From Odontesthes bonariensis (Eukaryota; Chordata; Actinopteri; Atheriniformes; Atherinopsidae), in NCBI RefSeq assembly GCF_027942865.1, contig NC_134507.1, positions 38,970,797 to 39,034,796 of the forward strand: a DNA stretch of 64,000 nt, in the 5' to 3' direction. Positions 10,425 to 22,079 of the stretch are shown here, one piece after another; positions within the stretch are counted from its first letter, which is position 1, and every line of letters starts with the position of its first letter. The notes beneath the pieces are model-generated. The model saw only the letters and a list, made by a program, of their open reading frames with translations, did not search any database and was not told the DNA's origin. The translations under genes were made by a program, and so were the position numbers.

Positions 10425-10440
10425 CTTTGCACTCCCGCCC
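10425..10440 (-). promoter_or_regulatory. GC-box plus octamer-like block, candidate distal U2 element (2)
   Basis: The reverse complement is GGGCGGGAGTGCAAAG, matching the previous block at 14 of 16 positions, at about -145 to -160 from the U2 start. The duplication of the same composite site suggests a regulatory role. Confidence 0.35.
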
Positions 10441-11001
10441 GCTCCACTGAGCACCATTCAAACAACAACAATTTAGCGCTCCAGCTTTGAACATGGGCAC
10501 GGTCTCAACAAATAAGGTGACTCTACCCCGAGAAGTCACTTGGCACAGCAAGAAGATTTCCTTTGCACAGACAGAATGGGCTTCACCCGCAAAGGTAAAG
10601 CCTTCCAAAAATAGAAACAACTCATTAATGTTGCTCTCCACGGAAGTCTTTAGTAAAAGGCGAAAGACTTGTACGTTATGAAGAGAAACCAGAGTACGAG
10701 TATTTGACACTGCGGGAGCAGTGCATCAGGCTAGTTGGCATAGCCACCTTCCCCACGGTGAGCTTTGCTTGGTTGAGACGCTGGCTCCTCGGCCGACCAG
10801 GTAGGAACAATCGGGCCCTATTCAATGGCTGCTTTGTCTTTTACTCTGTGCAAAAGACTAGGGGTCTTGAGGCTTTGTTCTGACCGCTCATTGGGTGTAG
10901 AGGTTTTTTTCAAGCAATTCTCCCAGTCGGCCCAATCCCAGAGCCATCTCAAAGTGGAGTTCACTTTCACTCTCTTTTCGCAGACTAAAAGCCAGAGTTT
11001 T

Positions 11002-11079
11002 ATCTCAGAAGCTAAGCAGAGTCGGGCCTGGTTAGTACTTGGATGGGGAGACCGCCTGGGAATACCAGGTGCTGTAAGC
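11002..11079 (+). pseudogene. 5'-truncated 5S rRNA copy, unit 2
   Basis: Same 78-nt plus-strand fragment as at 9315-9392, with identical truncation point and flanks. Confidence 0.85.
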
Positions 11080-11288
11080 CTTTTGGCTTCTCCAGGCGCA
11101 TGCAGTTTGCAAAGGCAGTCCCTGTTTGACTTTTTGGAACTGCTCCTTTGTCAGGACAAAGTTAAATGTATGAGGATCAAAGGCAACCATGACCTGGGAC
11201 ATCTTAGCAGATCCAGGATCAGCAAGATGGATCACAGGGTGATCAACAGATGTTTCAACAAAAGACATGCAGAGAGAAGAGAGAAAAA

Positions 11289-11407
11289 TGCTTACAGCAC
11301 CTGGTATTCCCAAGCGGTCTCCCATCCAAGTACTAACCAGGCCCGACCCTGCTTGGCTTCCGAGTTCGGACGAGATCGGGCGTGTTCAGGGCGGTGTGGC
11401 CGTAAGC
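11289..11407 (-). rRNA. 5S ribosomal RNA, unit 2
   Basis: Full 5S gene on the minus strand with the vertebrate consensus in all three internal control elements and a T5 run directly after the 3' end. This is one of the two cleanest 5S copies in the window and a likely functional one. Confidence 0.93.
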
Positions 11408-11774
11408 CACAGTCCCCGTGACAAATATGTGTTACATAGGTGCTGGAACCATACGTTGCCCCTATTTTACCAGAGAGTTGGCTTGAGAGGCTGATGTTGA
11501 GCCTGCACGTCGACTTCCCTGATGTGATTGTTCTCTGCAGCTGAAAATGGGACTCTCAGATAACTTAGTGTGTGTCTGTCAAGCTCCTCTGTTCTCTGTG
11601 TGTAGTTTGGTGTTCATGGTCATACAGAGAAACCAGGGAAGCTCAATCCCACGACGTGCTCATAAACTGCGTCTTTTCTAAAGATTATAGTTCCATTTTA
11701 GAAGTCAGAATACAATGGCTCCCTGAAACTACCACCATGTACCGCTGGTTTTGTTATTTCACAAGAGTTGGGAA

Positions 11775-11962
11775 GAGTGCACCGTTCCCGGCGGCACTGC
11801 AGTACCGGGTCGATGCGTGGAGTGAACGGAGCAAGCCCCTTTTTCAACCCCTGTGCCTAAAAATCCATTTAATATGTAGTCCTCATATAGAGGACGTATC
11901 AGATATTAAACTGATAAGAACAGATACTACACTTGATCTTAGCCAAAAGGCCGAGAAGCGAT
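11775..11962 (-). ncRNA. U2 spliceosomal snRNA, complete copy, unit 2
   Basis: Complete U2 with intact 5' end, branch-point recognition GTAGTA, Sm-like site and 3' stem-loops. Stem IV reads CCCGG...CCGGG where human U2 has CCUGG...CCAGG, a paired change that keeps the helix. This argues that the sequence is or was under functional constraint. Confidence 0.93.
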
Positions 11963-12683
11963 AACCCTCCACTGTTTCACGTCCGAGCGCCCTTCCTGGC
12001 ACAATGCGCACTTGTGGCGGTGCTCTTTTTTTGCCTACAAAGCGTCACTTTGCACCTCCGCCCACCCGCTGCAGTGAGCACTCTTCAGCCGTTTCAGATG
12101 GTACAACTTTGCACTCCCGCCCGCTCCACTGAGCACCATTCAAACAACAACAATTTAGCGCTCCAGCTTTGAACATGGGCACGGTCTCAACAAATAAGGT
12201 GACTCTACCCCGAGAAGTCACTTGGCACAGCAAGAAGATTTCCTTTGCACAGACAGAATGGGCTTCACCCGCAAAGGTAAAGCCTTCCAAAAATAGAAAC
12301 AACTCATTAATGTTGCTCTCCACGGAAGTCTTTAGTAAAAGGCGAAAGACTTGTACGTTATGAAGAGAAACCAGAGTACGAGTATTTGACACTGCGGGAG
12401 CAGTGCATCAGGCTAGTTGGCATAGCCACCTTCCCCACGGTGAGCTTTGCTTGGTTGAGACGCTGGCTCCTCGGCCGACCAGGTAGGAACAATCGGGCCC
12501 TATTCAATGGCTGCTTTGTCTTTTACTCTGTGCAAAAGACTAGGGGTCTTGAGGCTTTGTTCTGACCGCTCATTGGGTGTAGAGGTTTTTTTCAAGCAAT
12601 TCTCCCAGTCGGCCCAATCCCAGAGCCATCTCAAAGTGGAGTTCACTTTCACTCTCTTTTCGCAGACTAAAAGCCAGAGTTTT

Positions 12684-12761
12684 ATCTCAGAAGCTAAGCA
12701 GAGTCGGGCCTGGTTAGTACTTGGATGGGGAGACCGCCTGGGAATACCAGGTGCTGTAAGC
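12684..12761 (+). pseudogene. 5'-truncated 5S rRNA copy, unit 3
   Basis: Same 78-nt fragment and flanks as in units 1 and 2. Confidence 0.85.
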
Positions 12762-12970
12762 CTTTTGGCTTCTCCAGGCGCATGCAGTTTGCAAAGGCAG
12801 TCCCTGTTTGACTTTTTGGAACTGCTCCTTTGTCAGGACAAAGTTAAATGTATGAGGATCAAAGGCAACCATGACCTGGGACATCTTAGCAGATCCAGGA
12901 TCAGCAAGATGGATCACAGGGTGATCAACAGATGTTTCAACAAAAGACATGCAGAGAGAAGAGAGAAAAA

Positions 12971-13089
12971 TGCTTACAGCACCTGGTATTCCCAAGCGGT
13001 CTCCCATCCAAGTACTAACCAGGCCCGACCCTGCTTGGCTTCCGAGTTCGGACGAGATCGAGCGTGTTCAGGGCGGTGTGGCCGTAAGC
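12971..13089 (-). rRNA. 5S ribosomal RNA, unit 3
   Basis: Full-length 5S, nearly identical to unit 2. One change gives CACGCTCGATC in place of CACGCCCGATC near the 5' side. The T5 terminator is present. Confidence 0.9.
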
Positions 13090-13456
13090 CACAGTCCCCG
13101 TGACAAATATGTGTTACATAGGTGCTGGAACCATACGTTGCCCCTATTTTACCAGAGAGTTGGCTTGAGAGGCTGATGTTGAGCCTGCACGTCGACTTCC
13201 CTGATGTGATTGTTCTCTGCAGCTGAAAATGGGACTCTCAGATAACTTAGTGTGTGTCTGTCAAGCTCCTCTGTTCTCTGTGTGTAGTTTGGTGTTCATG
13301 GTCATACAGAGAAACCAGGGAAGCTCAATCCCACGACGTGCTCATAAACTGCGTCTTTTCTAAAGATTATAGTTCCATTTTAGAAGTCAGAATACAATGG
13401 CTCCCTGAAACTACCACCATGTACCGCTGGTTTTGTTATTTCACAAGAGTTGGGAA

Positions 13457-13607
13457 GAGTGCACCGTTCCCGGCGGCACTGCAGTACCGGGTCGATGCGT
13501 GGAGTGAACGGAGCAAGCCCCTTTTTCAACCCCTGTGCCTAAAAATCCATTTAATATGTAGTCCTCATATAGAGGACGTATCAGATATTAAACTGATGAG
13601 AACAGAT
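13457..13607 (-). pseudogene. U2 snRNA 3' part (nt 38-188), cut by LINE copy B
   Basis: The U2 sequence from ATCTGTTCT onward is present, but the first 37 nt are replaced by the LINE 3' end. U2 nt 1-26 reappear at 19232-19257 on the other side of the LINE, and nt 27-37 (TCAAGTGTAGT) are absent. The branch-point recognition GTAGTA is therefore destroyed. One extra change (TCTCATC in place of TCTTATC) follows the junction. Confidence 0.92.
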
Positions 13608-13989
13608 TCTTTTTTCTTTTTAAAAAATTTATTGACACTAATACATCACATTTTCATAAAAACTTCATATTTAAGACATGTTTTACCTATGAATAAAAAC
13701 ATCAATAAATAAGTGTAATCTGTATAACCACATTTAAAACAAACAACAATAAAACAAGTTTTCCATGGGGTATTACAGATAAGGTCAATGTTGTCTAATG
13801 TAAAAGTTACATGTGAAGTAGTTCTCATGCGAGTAGCAGTTTGTATTGACTGTCTTTAAAAAGGAGTGCATTAGTTAAAATGCTCTCTTCCAAGTCCATT
13901 TTTTTGTGCAGGAGCGCAGTGAGTCCCTACCCAGGGAAACTCATTTCGCTCCCCCAAACAGTAGGTCTCTCGGGATCCTGTCGTGGTGC

Positions 13990-16900
13990 TCAGAGGAGAT
14001 CCCCACCCTGTTGCTCCTTCCCACCTGCCTCACCCGGAGAGCCAGGCCGTCGCTGCTTTGACCTTTTTGTGTGTAGCTCCGGCTCCTTCATCCGAATGGG
14101 CACAGAGGCGATTCTTCTTTGTGGATGTGTCCTAGGCCCGCCGCCTGCAGCTCCGGCCGCTTGAGCCGCCGCTGCGGCCATCCGGATCACAGCCACGGGG
14201 GGGATCTGCATGCGCTTCCTCACCAGCAAGTTCCTGGAGGTCCACATGGCATCTTTCATGGCGGCTAGGGTGAGCCACTGCTTGGCAAAGTCATTCTTTT
14301 TTATTTTTGTTTGGCTCACCCCATAGAGCACGAGTTGTGCTGTGAGGACCTCCCTTGCTGGCAAGTACGGGAATTGCAAGGAGCCGGCTGTTGCCCACTG
14401 GTCTGCAGCAGCGCTGCACTCCCAGAGCATGTGCCTCACCGACTCGGGCGCGCCACAACCAGGTCGCGGGCAGGTTGAGATCGCTGACATGCCCCGGGAG
14501 TGCATAACGGACCTGACTGGGAGGATATCATGAGCCACCATCCACGACAGGTCCCGGAGTCTGTTTGGGAGAGCGGAATGGTTGACGTTGCACCAAACTG
14601 TTGAGGGCTCGCCGAACGCGAGCCCACGCACTGGACTCACTGGTTCCCGCTCCTGCACAACAGAAATCAAAGAGCGGTGGTTTGTTAAAACATGCAACTC
14701 CTCTGCCTCCAAGTTAAAATGCTTTAAGAACGTCTGGATAAAAGCATAGGATGGTGGCAGGCTAAAAGACACGGGCACTTTTAGGTCGGTGGGTAAAATC
14801 TTCAGTCTTCTGAGGTAAGAACCCATCCAGAATCGTGTCATTGCTTTAGTTTTGGGGTTTCCGGATGGATCTGTGGCCTCTAGGATGTGCAGTGTAGTGT
14901 ATCTGCTTCCTAAAAACAAATAAAAATCAGGCACTCCTTTTCCTCCTTTCTCTTTTTGTTTCTTCATTACATCTCTCCTCAGTCTTTCCCACTTGGAGCC
15001 CCACAGAAAATAAAAAATGGCTCGGTCCAGGTCTAAAAGCACTTTTCTAGGTGGGATAAAAACAGAACTGATTAGTAAAAGCAAAGGTAAAATCACGGCT
15101 TTGATGATTAAAACCTTTCCTTCAATGGTCAGTCCTCTAAGTCCCCAGTATCCTAGTCTTTGCTTTACTTTCCCTACCACGTCTGGCCAGTTTGATGTCC
15201 CTCCCCCTTCCTTGTCAAAATTAATCCCCAGTATTTTCTGTTTTGTCTGGGTTATAGTCACGGGGAGTCCTGCAGTCTCAGTCGCTGTCCACGGCCCGTA
15301 AAATTGGGCTTGGGTCTTGTTTCTGTTTAGTTTTGCCCCAGAGGCCCGTCCATACCAGTCAGTCAAGTCCAGAGTCCTATTGATGGATATTAGGTCTGTA
15401 CATAAAATGTTTACGTCGTCCATATATAAAACACACTTTGTCGATAGTCCCCCGCTCCCCGGGACTCTCACCCCATTGATTCGGTGGTCCCTTCTCAAGC
15501 TCTGTGCCAGTGGTTCCACACAGATGATGTAGAGGAGGGCAGATAACGGACAACCCTGACGGACACCGCAGTGGATGTTTACTGCTTTTGTCAGATGCCC
15601 GTTAACAAGGAATTAGCTGGTAATGCCCCGGTACAGCAGACCCACCCAAGCTATAAACCTTTCTGGGAACCCCATTTTTTGCAGTACCTGGAAAAGGTAC
15701 TGGTGCGAGACCCGATCAAAGGCTTTCTCAAAGTCTAAATTTAGGACTGCTAGCCGAATGTTTCTGTCTCTCGCATAACAGATGGTGTCTCGGATCAGTA
15801 CGAGGCTGTCGGTTATCTTCCTCCCCGGGATGGCACAGGCTTGATCCGGGTGAATCAGGTCTTCTAAAAACAAGGACATACGTGAAGCTAAAAGTTTACT
15901 AAAAAGTTTACAGTCAAAGTTTAAAAGTGTAATCGGTCTCCAATTCTTCAAGTCAGTCTTGTCTTTTTTTTTGTGAAGAAGAGTCACTATCCCTGCTCTA
16001 AAACTGTCAGGAAGTCGCTCAAGTTGCTCAAATTCCATAAAAACAGTAAACAAGTCAGGTGCTAAAATATCCCAAAAGGTCAAATAAAATCCAAGGGAAG
16101 TCCATCTTGTCCTGGGGACTTCCCTTTCTTAAAATTTGTAAAACATTTATTTAACTCTGAAATTGTAAAATCTTGGGTTAAAAGCACACTGTCTTTTACC
16201 GTTTTTTCTATGAAATTTAAAACTTCTGTCATGGTGTCCATTTCAACAGGTTTTTGTTCGTACAGTTCACGATAAAATTGTTCAACAGCTTGTTTAATTT
16301 CTTCCATTGAATCAACTGTGCACCCGTTCTCTTTTCTTAGCTTTAAAATGGCCCCCCCTTTATTCACAATTTTCTTAAAAAAATACCTTGTGCACTTCTC
16401 TCCTTCCTCTATTTCTCGTTCCCTGCTTCTTAAAATGACACCCTTACTTTTAATATCTGCTAAAATCGACATCTCTGTTTTCACTTGTTTAATTTCATCA
16501 TTAAAATCCATCCCTTGTTGGTTTAATTTAAAATAGCGCTGTAGTCGCTTCTGCAGTCCCATCATGCGTCTGTTTTCCCTATTCTTTTTTCTCCTACCTG
16601 CCTGTCTAAAGAAAGTCTGGGTCTTTTCCTTCACCATTTCCCACCAGTGTGCACGTGTATCGTAAAAGTCTTGAAGGGTCTGCCACTCGTGGTACTGCTC
16701 CCGGTACTGACTAACTATTTCATTTTCTTCTAAAAGGGAGCAGTTTAGTTTCCACAGACCACTTCCGGAAGTCACACCCGAAGAGAGTGATAGGGTGCAG
16801 GAAAGCATCAGGTGATCAGAAAAGAAAACGGGGGTCAATCTAGCATCGGTTGGTGGGCAGTCCCGTGTAAAAAGGTAGTCTATACGAGAGGCTCTGGTGC

Positions 16901-17520
16901 CATCACCACTGAACCAGGTGAAGCCCTCCTCTCTGGGATGCATGGTTTTAAAACAGTCCTGAAGTTTAAAATCCTTGCATATGCCCTGTAATAAAACCGA
17001 TGTTTTGTCAACTTTAAAAAAATTCCCCTGCTCTTTTTCTGTCACTCCTGCTTAAAATACAGTTAAAATCACCCCCTAAAACTAGTGGTGCCCTACCTAG
17101 CATGTGGGACTGCAGGTCTTCTAAAAGGTCATACCGGTCATTTTTTTCGTTAAAGCCATAAATATTTAAGAGGTTAAAATCTTGTCCCATAAAAGTCAAA
17201 TGTGCTAAAAGTGCCCGTCCGTCTCTCACCACAGTGCTGCCCTTCACCAGAACCTGAGGGTTTTTGATCAAAATGGCCACTCCATCATTTTTGTTTTGGT
17301 TGGATCCACTCCACAATGATGTCTGTGGCCACATCTCCTCCCACTGTCTGTAGTGCTTTAAAAACGGTAGGCCGCATTCCTGTATTAAAAGAACATCTGA
17401 CTTAAAAGAACTAAGAAAGGATAAAACACTCTGGGCTCTAACTTTCGACTTTACACTTCTCACATTAATAGTTGAGAGAGTGAGTGTCATGAGTATGGTT
17501 AAAAACAACAGGTATGACAT
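13990..17520 (-). pseudogene. LINE ORF2, copy B, three breaks
   Basis: ORF2 begins MSYLLFLTILMTLTLSTINV at 17520. The N-terminal endonuclease of the EEP/APE type has LLIQECG, GGDFNCIL, SRIDYLFT and SDHLML. The central RT has [17 protein letters not shown] and YMDD. The C-terminal domain has a Cys-His motif ([19 protein letters not shown]) and a basic tail. Compared with copy C there is an extra A near 17030, a missing T near 16082, and a TAA at 15612-15614 in place of AAA. The enzyme would nick U2 DNA and prime reverse transcription there; this copy cannot make it whole. Confidence 0.88.
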
Positions 17521-17569
17521 CTTAAAAGACTAAATGAGGGTTAAAACATTTAAAATGTCTTAAAAGCAG

Positions 17570-18880
17570 TTATGTAATTTCTTGTGAACGGAGCTCTTCC
17601 TTCACTTCTACAGGTGAGAGGCGAGGGTGTTGAGCTCTATTCCCCGGTCGGACTCTGGGGGTTGGCCTCTGTTGCAAGGTTTTGTTAAACTTTGAGTCTC
17701 TAGGGGTTGATTGCAGAACTACATTTAAAAAAGAGACCTCATTTGGTGAATTGGAGGGGAAGACTCTGGGCTCCTCCACAGATGAACTGTCTGAGGTAGT
17801 CCCAGCTCTTCCCCTCTTCTCTGAGACTATAGGAGAATCAGAGGACAATTCTGATGCAAGCCTCTTTGTTTGCTGGGCATCTGGGAGGGAGGCATCCTCG
17901 CTATCATCCTGTAATTGGACTTCTTCACATTCTGAACTAGCTCCGCCTTCTGCCTGCACCACCTCCTCCTCCTCTCCAGAACTCTCCATTGGTGGGGGTG
18001 TAGCAGGCCCCTCCCCCTCCTCGGCCTCACCTGACTGCTGTCCACCATTCAGGGATTTTGGCGGGAAGTTTGAATTTTCCAGCCCAGCTGTTTCAAGTAG
18101 CTCATTAACTGCCTCGGTCTGCCCTCCATTTCCTTCCCGCGTTTTTTTGGATTTCAATTTGTTGGCAAAGGATTTTGGGCAATCTCTGAAGAGGTGGTTT
18201 GATTCTCCACAGAGATTGCACTTTCTGCCATTCGTACACTCTTCGAAGGTGTGACCGATTCCTCTACATTTGCCACAAAACACCTTCGTGCAGGCCTCCA
18301 CCAGGTGCCCGTGCTCCCCACATTTGCGGCAGAGTTTGGGCTGTCCCTGGTAGTGGATGTAGCCTCTGTTTTCTCCCAAGACAATCATTGATGGGAGATG
18401 TTTCAGGCCCTGGAAGCCCTGGGGGTCTTGCCATTGTTGGATGGGGACCCTCCAGGCGCAGTTCCAGATGCCGTCAACATCCCTCACCTTCATTGCCTGG
18501 CCTTTAACAGTGCAGAATCTTCCCAACCATATACAGATATCTTCTGCGTTCACCATTTCATTGAACATTCTGACAATTACTGTCTTCAGAGTATTGTCAG
18601 TAAGTTTCTCAACAGTAAACGCAGAAAACTGGGCTTGCACATTACCAAATCTCATCCAAAACTCCTGCAGCAAAGCTGCAGTGCGAAAACTTACATCGAA
18701 ACCTTTGTTAAAAGGCAATGACAGGATGCAATTCAAATCGTCTGGCTTGAAGTTCAATATGTTTTGAATTAGCTTCCGAGAGAAGTCCAATCTGGACATC
18801 TCTATAAGCTTTCCTTCTTTTTCTTTAAATAAAAATCTAGCGCTGTGGTGCCTCCTCATGCCAGCATAGTTTGCCGACAT
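17570..18880 (-). CDS. LINE ORF1 protein, copy B, intact (436 aa)
   Basis: Open from ATG (18880) to stop (17570), 436 residues. The N-terminal half ([18 protein letters not shown]...) has no motif I can name. Three CCHC zinc knuckles follow at about residues 180-240: [28 protein letters not shown] and [14 protein letters not shown]. The C-terminal third is acidic and Ser-rich ([20 protein letters not shown]) and then basic. This is the usual ORF1 of Tx1-clade LINEs, an RNA-binding partner of the ORF2 enzyme. The start is fixed by conservation in all three copies. It lies 49 bp upstream of ORF2. Confidence 0.88.
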   Translation of the reverse strand: MSANYAGMRRHHSARFLFKEKEGKLIEMSRLDFSRKLIQNILNFKPDDLNCILSLPFNKGFDVSFRTAALLQEFWMRFGNVQAQFSAFTVEKLTDNTLKTVIVRMFNEMVNAEDICIWLGRFCTVKGQAMKVRDVDGIWNCAWRVPIQQWQDPQGFQGLKHLPSMIVLGENRGYIHYQGQPKLCRKCGEHGHLVEACTKVFCGKCRGIGHTFEECTNGRKCNLCGESNHLFRDCPKSFANKLKSKKTREGNGGQTEAVNELLETAGLENSNFPPKSLNGGQQSGEAEEGEGPATPPPMESSGEEEEVVQAEGGASSECEEVQLQDDSEDASLPDAQQTKRLASELSSDSPIVSEKRGRAGTTSDSSSVEEPRVFPSNSPNEVSFLNVVLQSTPRDSKFNKTLQQRPTPRVRPGNRAQHPRLSPVEVKEELRSQEIT

Positions 18881-19231
18881 GATGGAGGCACCACAAACAG
18901 TTTTTAAATAAAATACTTAAAAGAACAAAAATAAATATCACACTAAAAGCCCAATAAAAGAGTAAAAAGTGGATTAAAAGGTACTAAAAATGGATCCTTA
19001 CCTTCCTCTAAAAAAATGGAACACCGACACCGACCCTGTTTCAGCTGAAACTCGTTCAAAAAGCAAAAACCTGGAAAAAAAAAAGGTAATACAATAAAAT
19101 TTAAAGACAAAGAACTCCAACTACAAACGACTTGGAATACTTTGATCGAACGCAAAAAAGAACCTCCAAAGCGAGAAAAAATTTAATGCCGAAAAGGCAT
19201 AAAATAGTCCACCCAAAGGAGGCGATCGCAG

Positions 19232-19257
19232 TCTTAGCCAAAAGGCCGAGAAGCGAT
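19232..19257 (-). pseudogene. U2 snRNA 5' fragment (nt 1-26) at the 5' end of LINE copy B
   Basis: Twenty-six nt identical to the U2 5' end, followed on the right by the U2 promoter region. It pairs with the 3' part at 13457-13607. The LINE therefore sits 26 nt downstream of an intact U2 promoter region, in the sense orientation. Confidence 0.92.
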
Positions 19258-19978
19258 AACCCTCCACTGTTTCACGTCCGAGAGCCCTTCCTGGCACAAT
19301 GCGCACTTGTGGCGGTGCTCTTTTTTTGCCTACAAAGCGTCACTTTGCACCTCCGCCCACCCGCTGCAGTGAGCACTCTTCAGCCGTTTCAGATGGTACA
19401 ACTTTGCACTCCCGCCCGCTCCACTGAGCACCATTCAAACAACAACAATTTAGCGCTCCAGCTTTGAACATGGGCACGGTCTCAACAAATAAGGTGACTC
19501 TACTCCGAGAAGTCACTTGGTACAGCAAGAAGATTTCCTTTGCACAGACAGAATGGGCTTCACCCGCAAAGGTAAAGCCTTCCAAAAATAGAAACAACTC
19601 ATTAATGTTGCTCTCCACGGAAGTCTTTAGTAAAAGGCGAAAGACTTGTACGTTATGAAGAGAAACCAGAGTACGAGTATTTGACACTGCGGGAGCAGTG
19701 CATCAGGCTAGTTGGCATAGCCACCTTCCCCACGGTGAGCTTTGCTTGGTTGAGACGCTCGCTCCTCGGCCGACCAGGTAGGAACAATCGGGCCCTATTC
19801 AATGGCTGCTTTGTCTTTTACTCTGTGCAAAAGACTAGGGGTCTTGAGGCTTTGTTCTGACCGCTCATTGGGTGTAGAGGTTTTTTTCAAGCAATTCTCC
19901 CAGTCAGCCCAATCCCAGAGCCATCTCAAAGTGGAGTTCACTTTCACTCTCTTTTCGCAGACTAAAAGCCAGAGTTTT

Positions 19979-20056
19979 ATCTCAGAAGCTAAGCAGAGTC
20001 GGGCCTGGTTAGTACTTGGATGGGGAGACCGCCTGGGAATACCAGGTGCTGTAAGC
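19979..20056 (+). pseudogene. 5'-truncated 5S rRNA copy, unit 4
   Basis: Same 78-nt fragment as in the other units. Confidence 0.85.
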
Positions 20057-20265
20057 CTTTTGGCTTCTCCAGGCGCATGCAGTTTGCAAAGGCAGTCCCT
20101 GTTTGACTTTTTGGAACTGCTCCTTTGTCAGGACAAAGTTAAATGTATGAGGATCAAAGGCAACCATGACCTGGGACACCTTAGCAGATCCAGGATCAGC
20201 AAGATGGATCACAGGGTGATCAACAGATGTTTCAACAAAAGACATGCAGAGAGAAGAGAGAAAAA

Positions 20266-20392
20266 TGCTTACAGCACCTGGTATTCCCAAGCGGTCTCCC
20301 ATCCAAGTACTAACCAGGCCCAACCCTGCTTGGCTTCCGAGTTCGGACGAGATCACGAGATCGGGCGTGTTCAGGGCGGTGTGGCCGTAAGC
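20266..20392 (-). pseudogene. 5S rRNA copy with 8-nt internal duplication, unit 4
   Basis: Minus-strand 5S like the others, but gatcacga precedes gatcgggc, adding 8 nt in the 5' half (loop A/helix II region). The gene is 126-127 nt long. The internal promoter boxes and T5 terminator remain. A full-length product would misfold in helix II/III, so it is probably a 5S pseudogene. Confidence 0.8.
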
Positions 20393-20759
20393 CGCAGTCC
20401 CTGTGACAAATATGTGTTACATAGGTGCTGGAACCATACGTTGCCCCTATTTTACCAGAGAGTTGGCTTGAGAGGCTGATGTTGAGCCTGCGCGTCGACT
20501 TCCCTGATGTGATTGTTCTCTGCAGCTGAAAATGGGACTCTCAGATAACTTAGTGTGTGTCTGTCAAGCTCCTCTGTTCTCTGTGTGTAGTTTGGTGTTC
20601 ATGGTCATACAGAGAAACCAGGGAAGCTCAATCCCACGACGTGCTCATAAACTGCGTCTTTTCTAAAGATTATAGTTCCATTTTAGAAGTCAGAATACAA
20701 TGGCTCCCTGAAACTACCACCATGTACCGCTGGTTTTGTTATTTCACAAGAGTTGGGAA

Positions 20760-20947
20760 GAGTGCACCGTTCCCGGCGGCACTGCAGTACCGGGTCGATG
20801 CGTGGAGTGAACGGAGCAAGCCCCTTTTTCAACCCCTGTGCCTAAAAATCCATTTAATATGTAGTCCTCATATAAAGGACGTATCAGATATTAAACTGAT
20901 AAGAACAGATACTACACTTGATCTTAGCCAAAAGGCCGAGAAGCGAT
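20760..20947 (-). ncRNA. U2 spliceosomal snRNA, complete copy, unit 4
   Basis: Complete U2 with intact 5' end and branch-point recognition. Stem-loop IIb has CTTTATATGAGG where units 1 and 2 have CTCTATATGAGG, a single change. The promoter region to the right is the same as in other units. Confidence 0.92.
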
Positions 20948-21668
20948 AACCCTCCACTGTTTCACGTCCGAGCGCCCTTCCTGGCACAATGCGCACTTGT
21001 GGCGGTGCTCTTTTTTTGCCTACAAAGCGTCACTTTGCACCTCCGCCCACCCGCTGCAGTGAGCACTCTTCAGCCGTTTCAGATGGTACAACTTTGCACT
21101 CCCGCCCGCTCCACTGAGCACCATTCAAACAACAACAATTTAGCGCTCCAGCTTTGAACATGGGCACGGTCTCAACAAATAAGGTGACTCTACTCCGAGA
21201 AGTCACTTGGCACAGCAAGAAGATTTCCTTTGCACAGACAGAATGGGCTTCACCCGCAAAGGTAAAGCCTTCCAAAAATAGAAACAACTCATTAATGCTG
21301 CTCTCCACGGAAGTCTTTAGTAAAAGGCGAAAGACTTGTACGTTATGAAGAGAAACCAGAGTACGAGAATTTGACACTGCGGGAGCAGTGCATCAGGCTA
21401 GTTGGCATAGCCACCTTCCCCACGGTGAGCTTTGCTTGGTTGAGACGCTGGCTCCTCGGCCGACCAGGTAGGAACAATCGGGCCCTATTCAATGGCTGCT
21501 TTGTCTTTTACTCAGTGCAAAAGACTAGGGGTCTTGAGGCTTTGTTCTGACCGCTCATTGGGTGTAGAGGTTTTTTTCAAGCAATTCTCCCAGTCGGCCC
21601 AATCCCAGAGCCATCTCAAAGTGGAGTTCACTTTCACTCTCTTTTCGCAGACTAAAAGCCAGAGTTTT

Positions 21669-21746
21669 ATCTCAGAAGCTAAGCAGAGTCGGGCCTGGTT
21701 AGTACTTGGATGGGGAGACCGCCTGGGAATACCAGGCGCTGTAAGC
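21669..21746 (+). pseudogene. 5'-truncated 5S rRNA copy, unit 5
   Basis: Same 78-nt fragment, with one change near the 3' end (CAGGCGCTG in place of CAGGTGCTG). Confidence 0.85.
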
Positions 21747-21960
21747 CTTTTGGCTTCTCCAGGCGCATGCAGTTTGCAAAGGCAGTCCCTGTTTGACTTT
21801 TTGGAACTGCTCCTTTGTCAGGACAAAGTTAAATGTATGAGGATCAAAGGCAACCATGACCTGGGACACCTTAGCAGATCCAGGATCAGCAAGATGGATC
21901 ACAGGGTGATCAACAGATGTTTCAACAAAAGACATGCAGAGAGAAGAGAAGAGAGAAAAA

Positions 21961-22079
21961 TGCTTACAGCACCTGGTATTCCCAAGCGGTCTCCCATCCA
22001 AGTACTAACCAGGCCCGACCCTGCTTGGCTTCCGAGTTCGGACGAGATCGGGCGTGTTCAGGGCGGTGTGGCCGTAAGC
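21961..22079 (-). rRNA. 5S ribosomal RNA, unit 5
   Basis: Full-length 5S, consensus-like, with intact internal boxes and T5 terminator. The spacer just downstream of its 3' end has the longer GA-rich stretch (gagaagagaagagaga) shared with unit 1. Confidence 0.93.

Larger units (their letters stand above)
13608..19231 (-). mobile_element. Keno-like Tx1-clade LINE, copy B, full length (5.6 kb)
   Basis: Complete copy of 5,624 bp in the orientation of U2. Layout on the minus strand: 5' UTR 19231-18881 (351 bp), ORF1, a 49-bp gap, ORF2, a 3' UTR of about 380 bp with AATAAA, and an A-rich end (AAAAAGAAAAAAGA). The left junction is U2 nt 38 and the right junction is U2 nt 26. ORF1 is open and ORF2 has three breaks, so this copy is recent but no longer autonomous. 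Confidence 0.92.
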
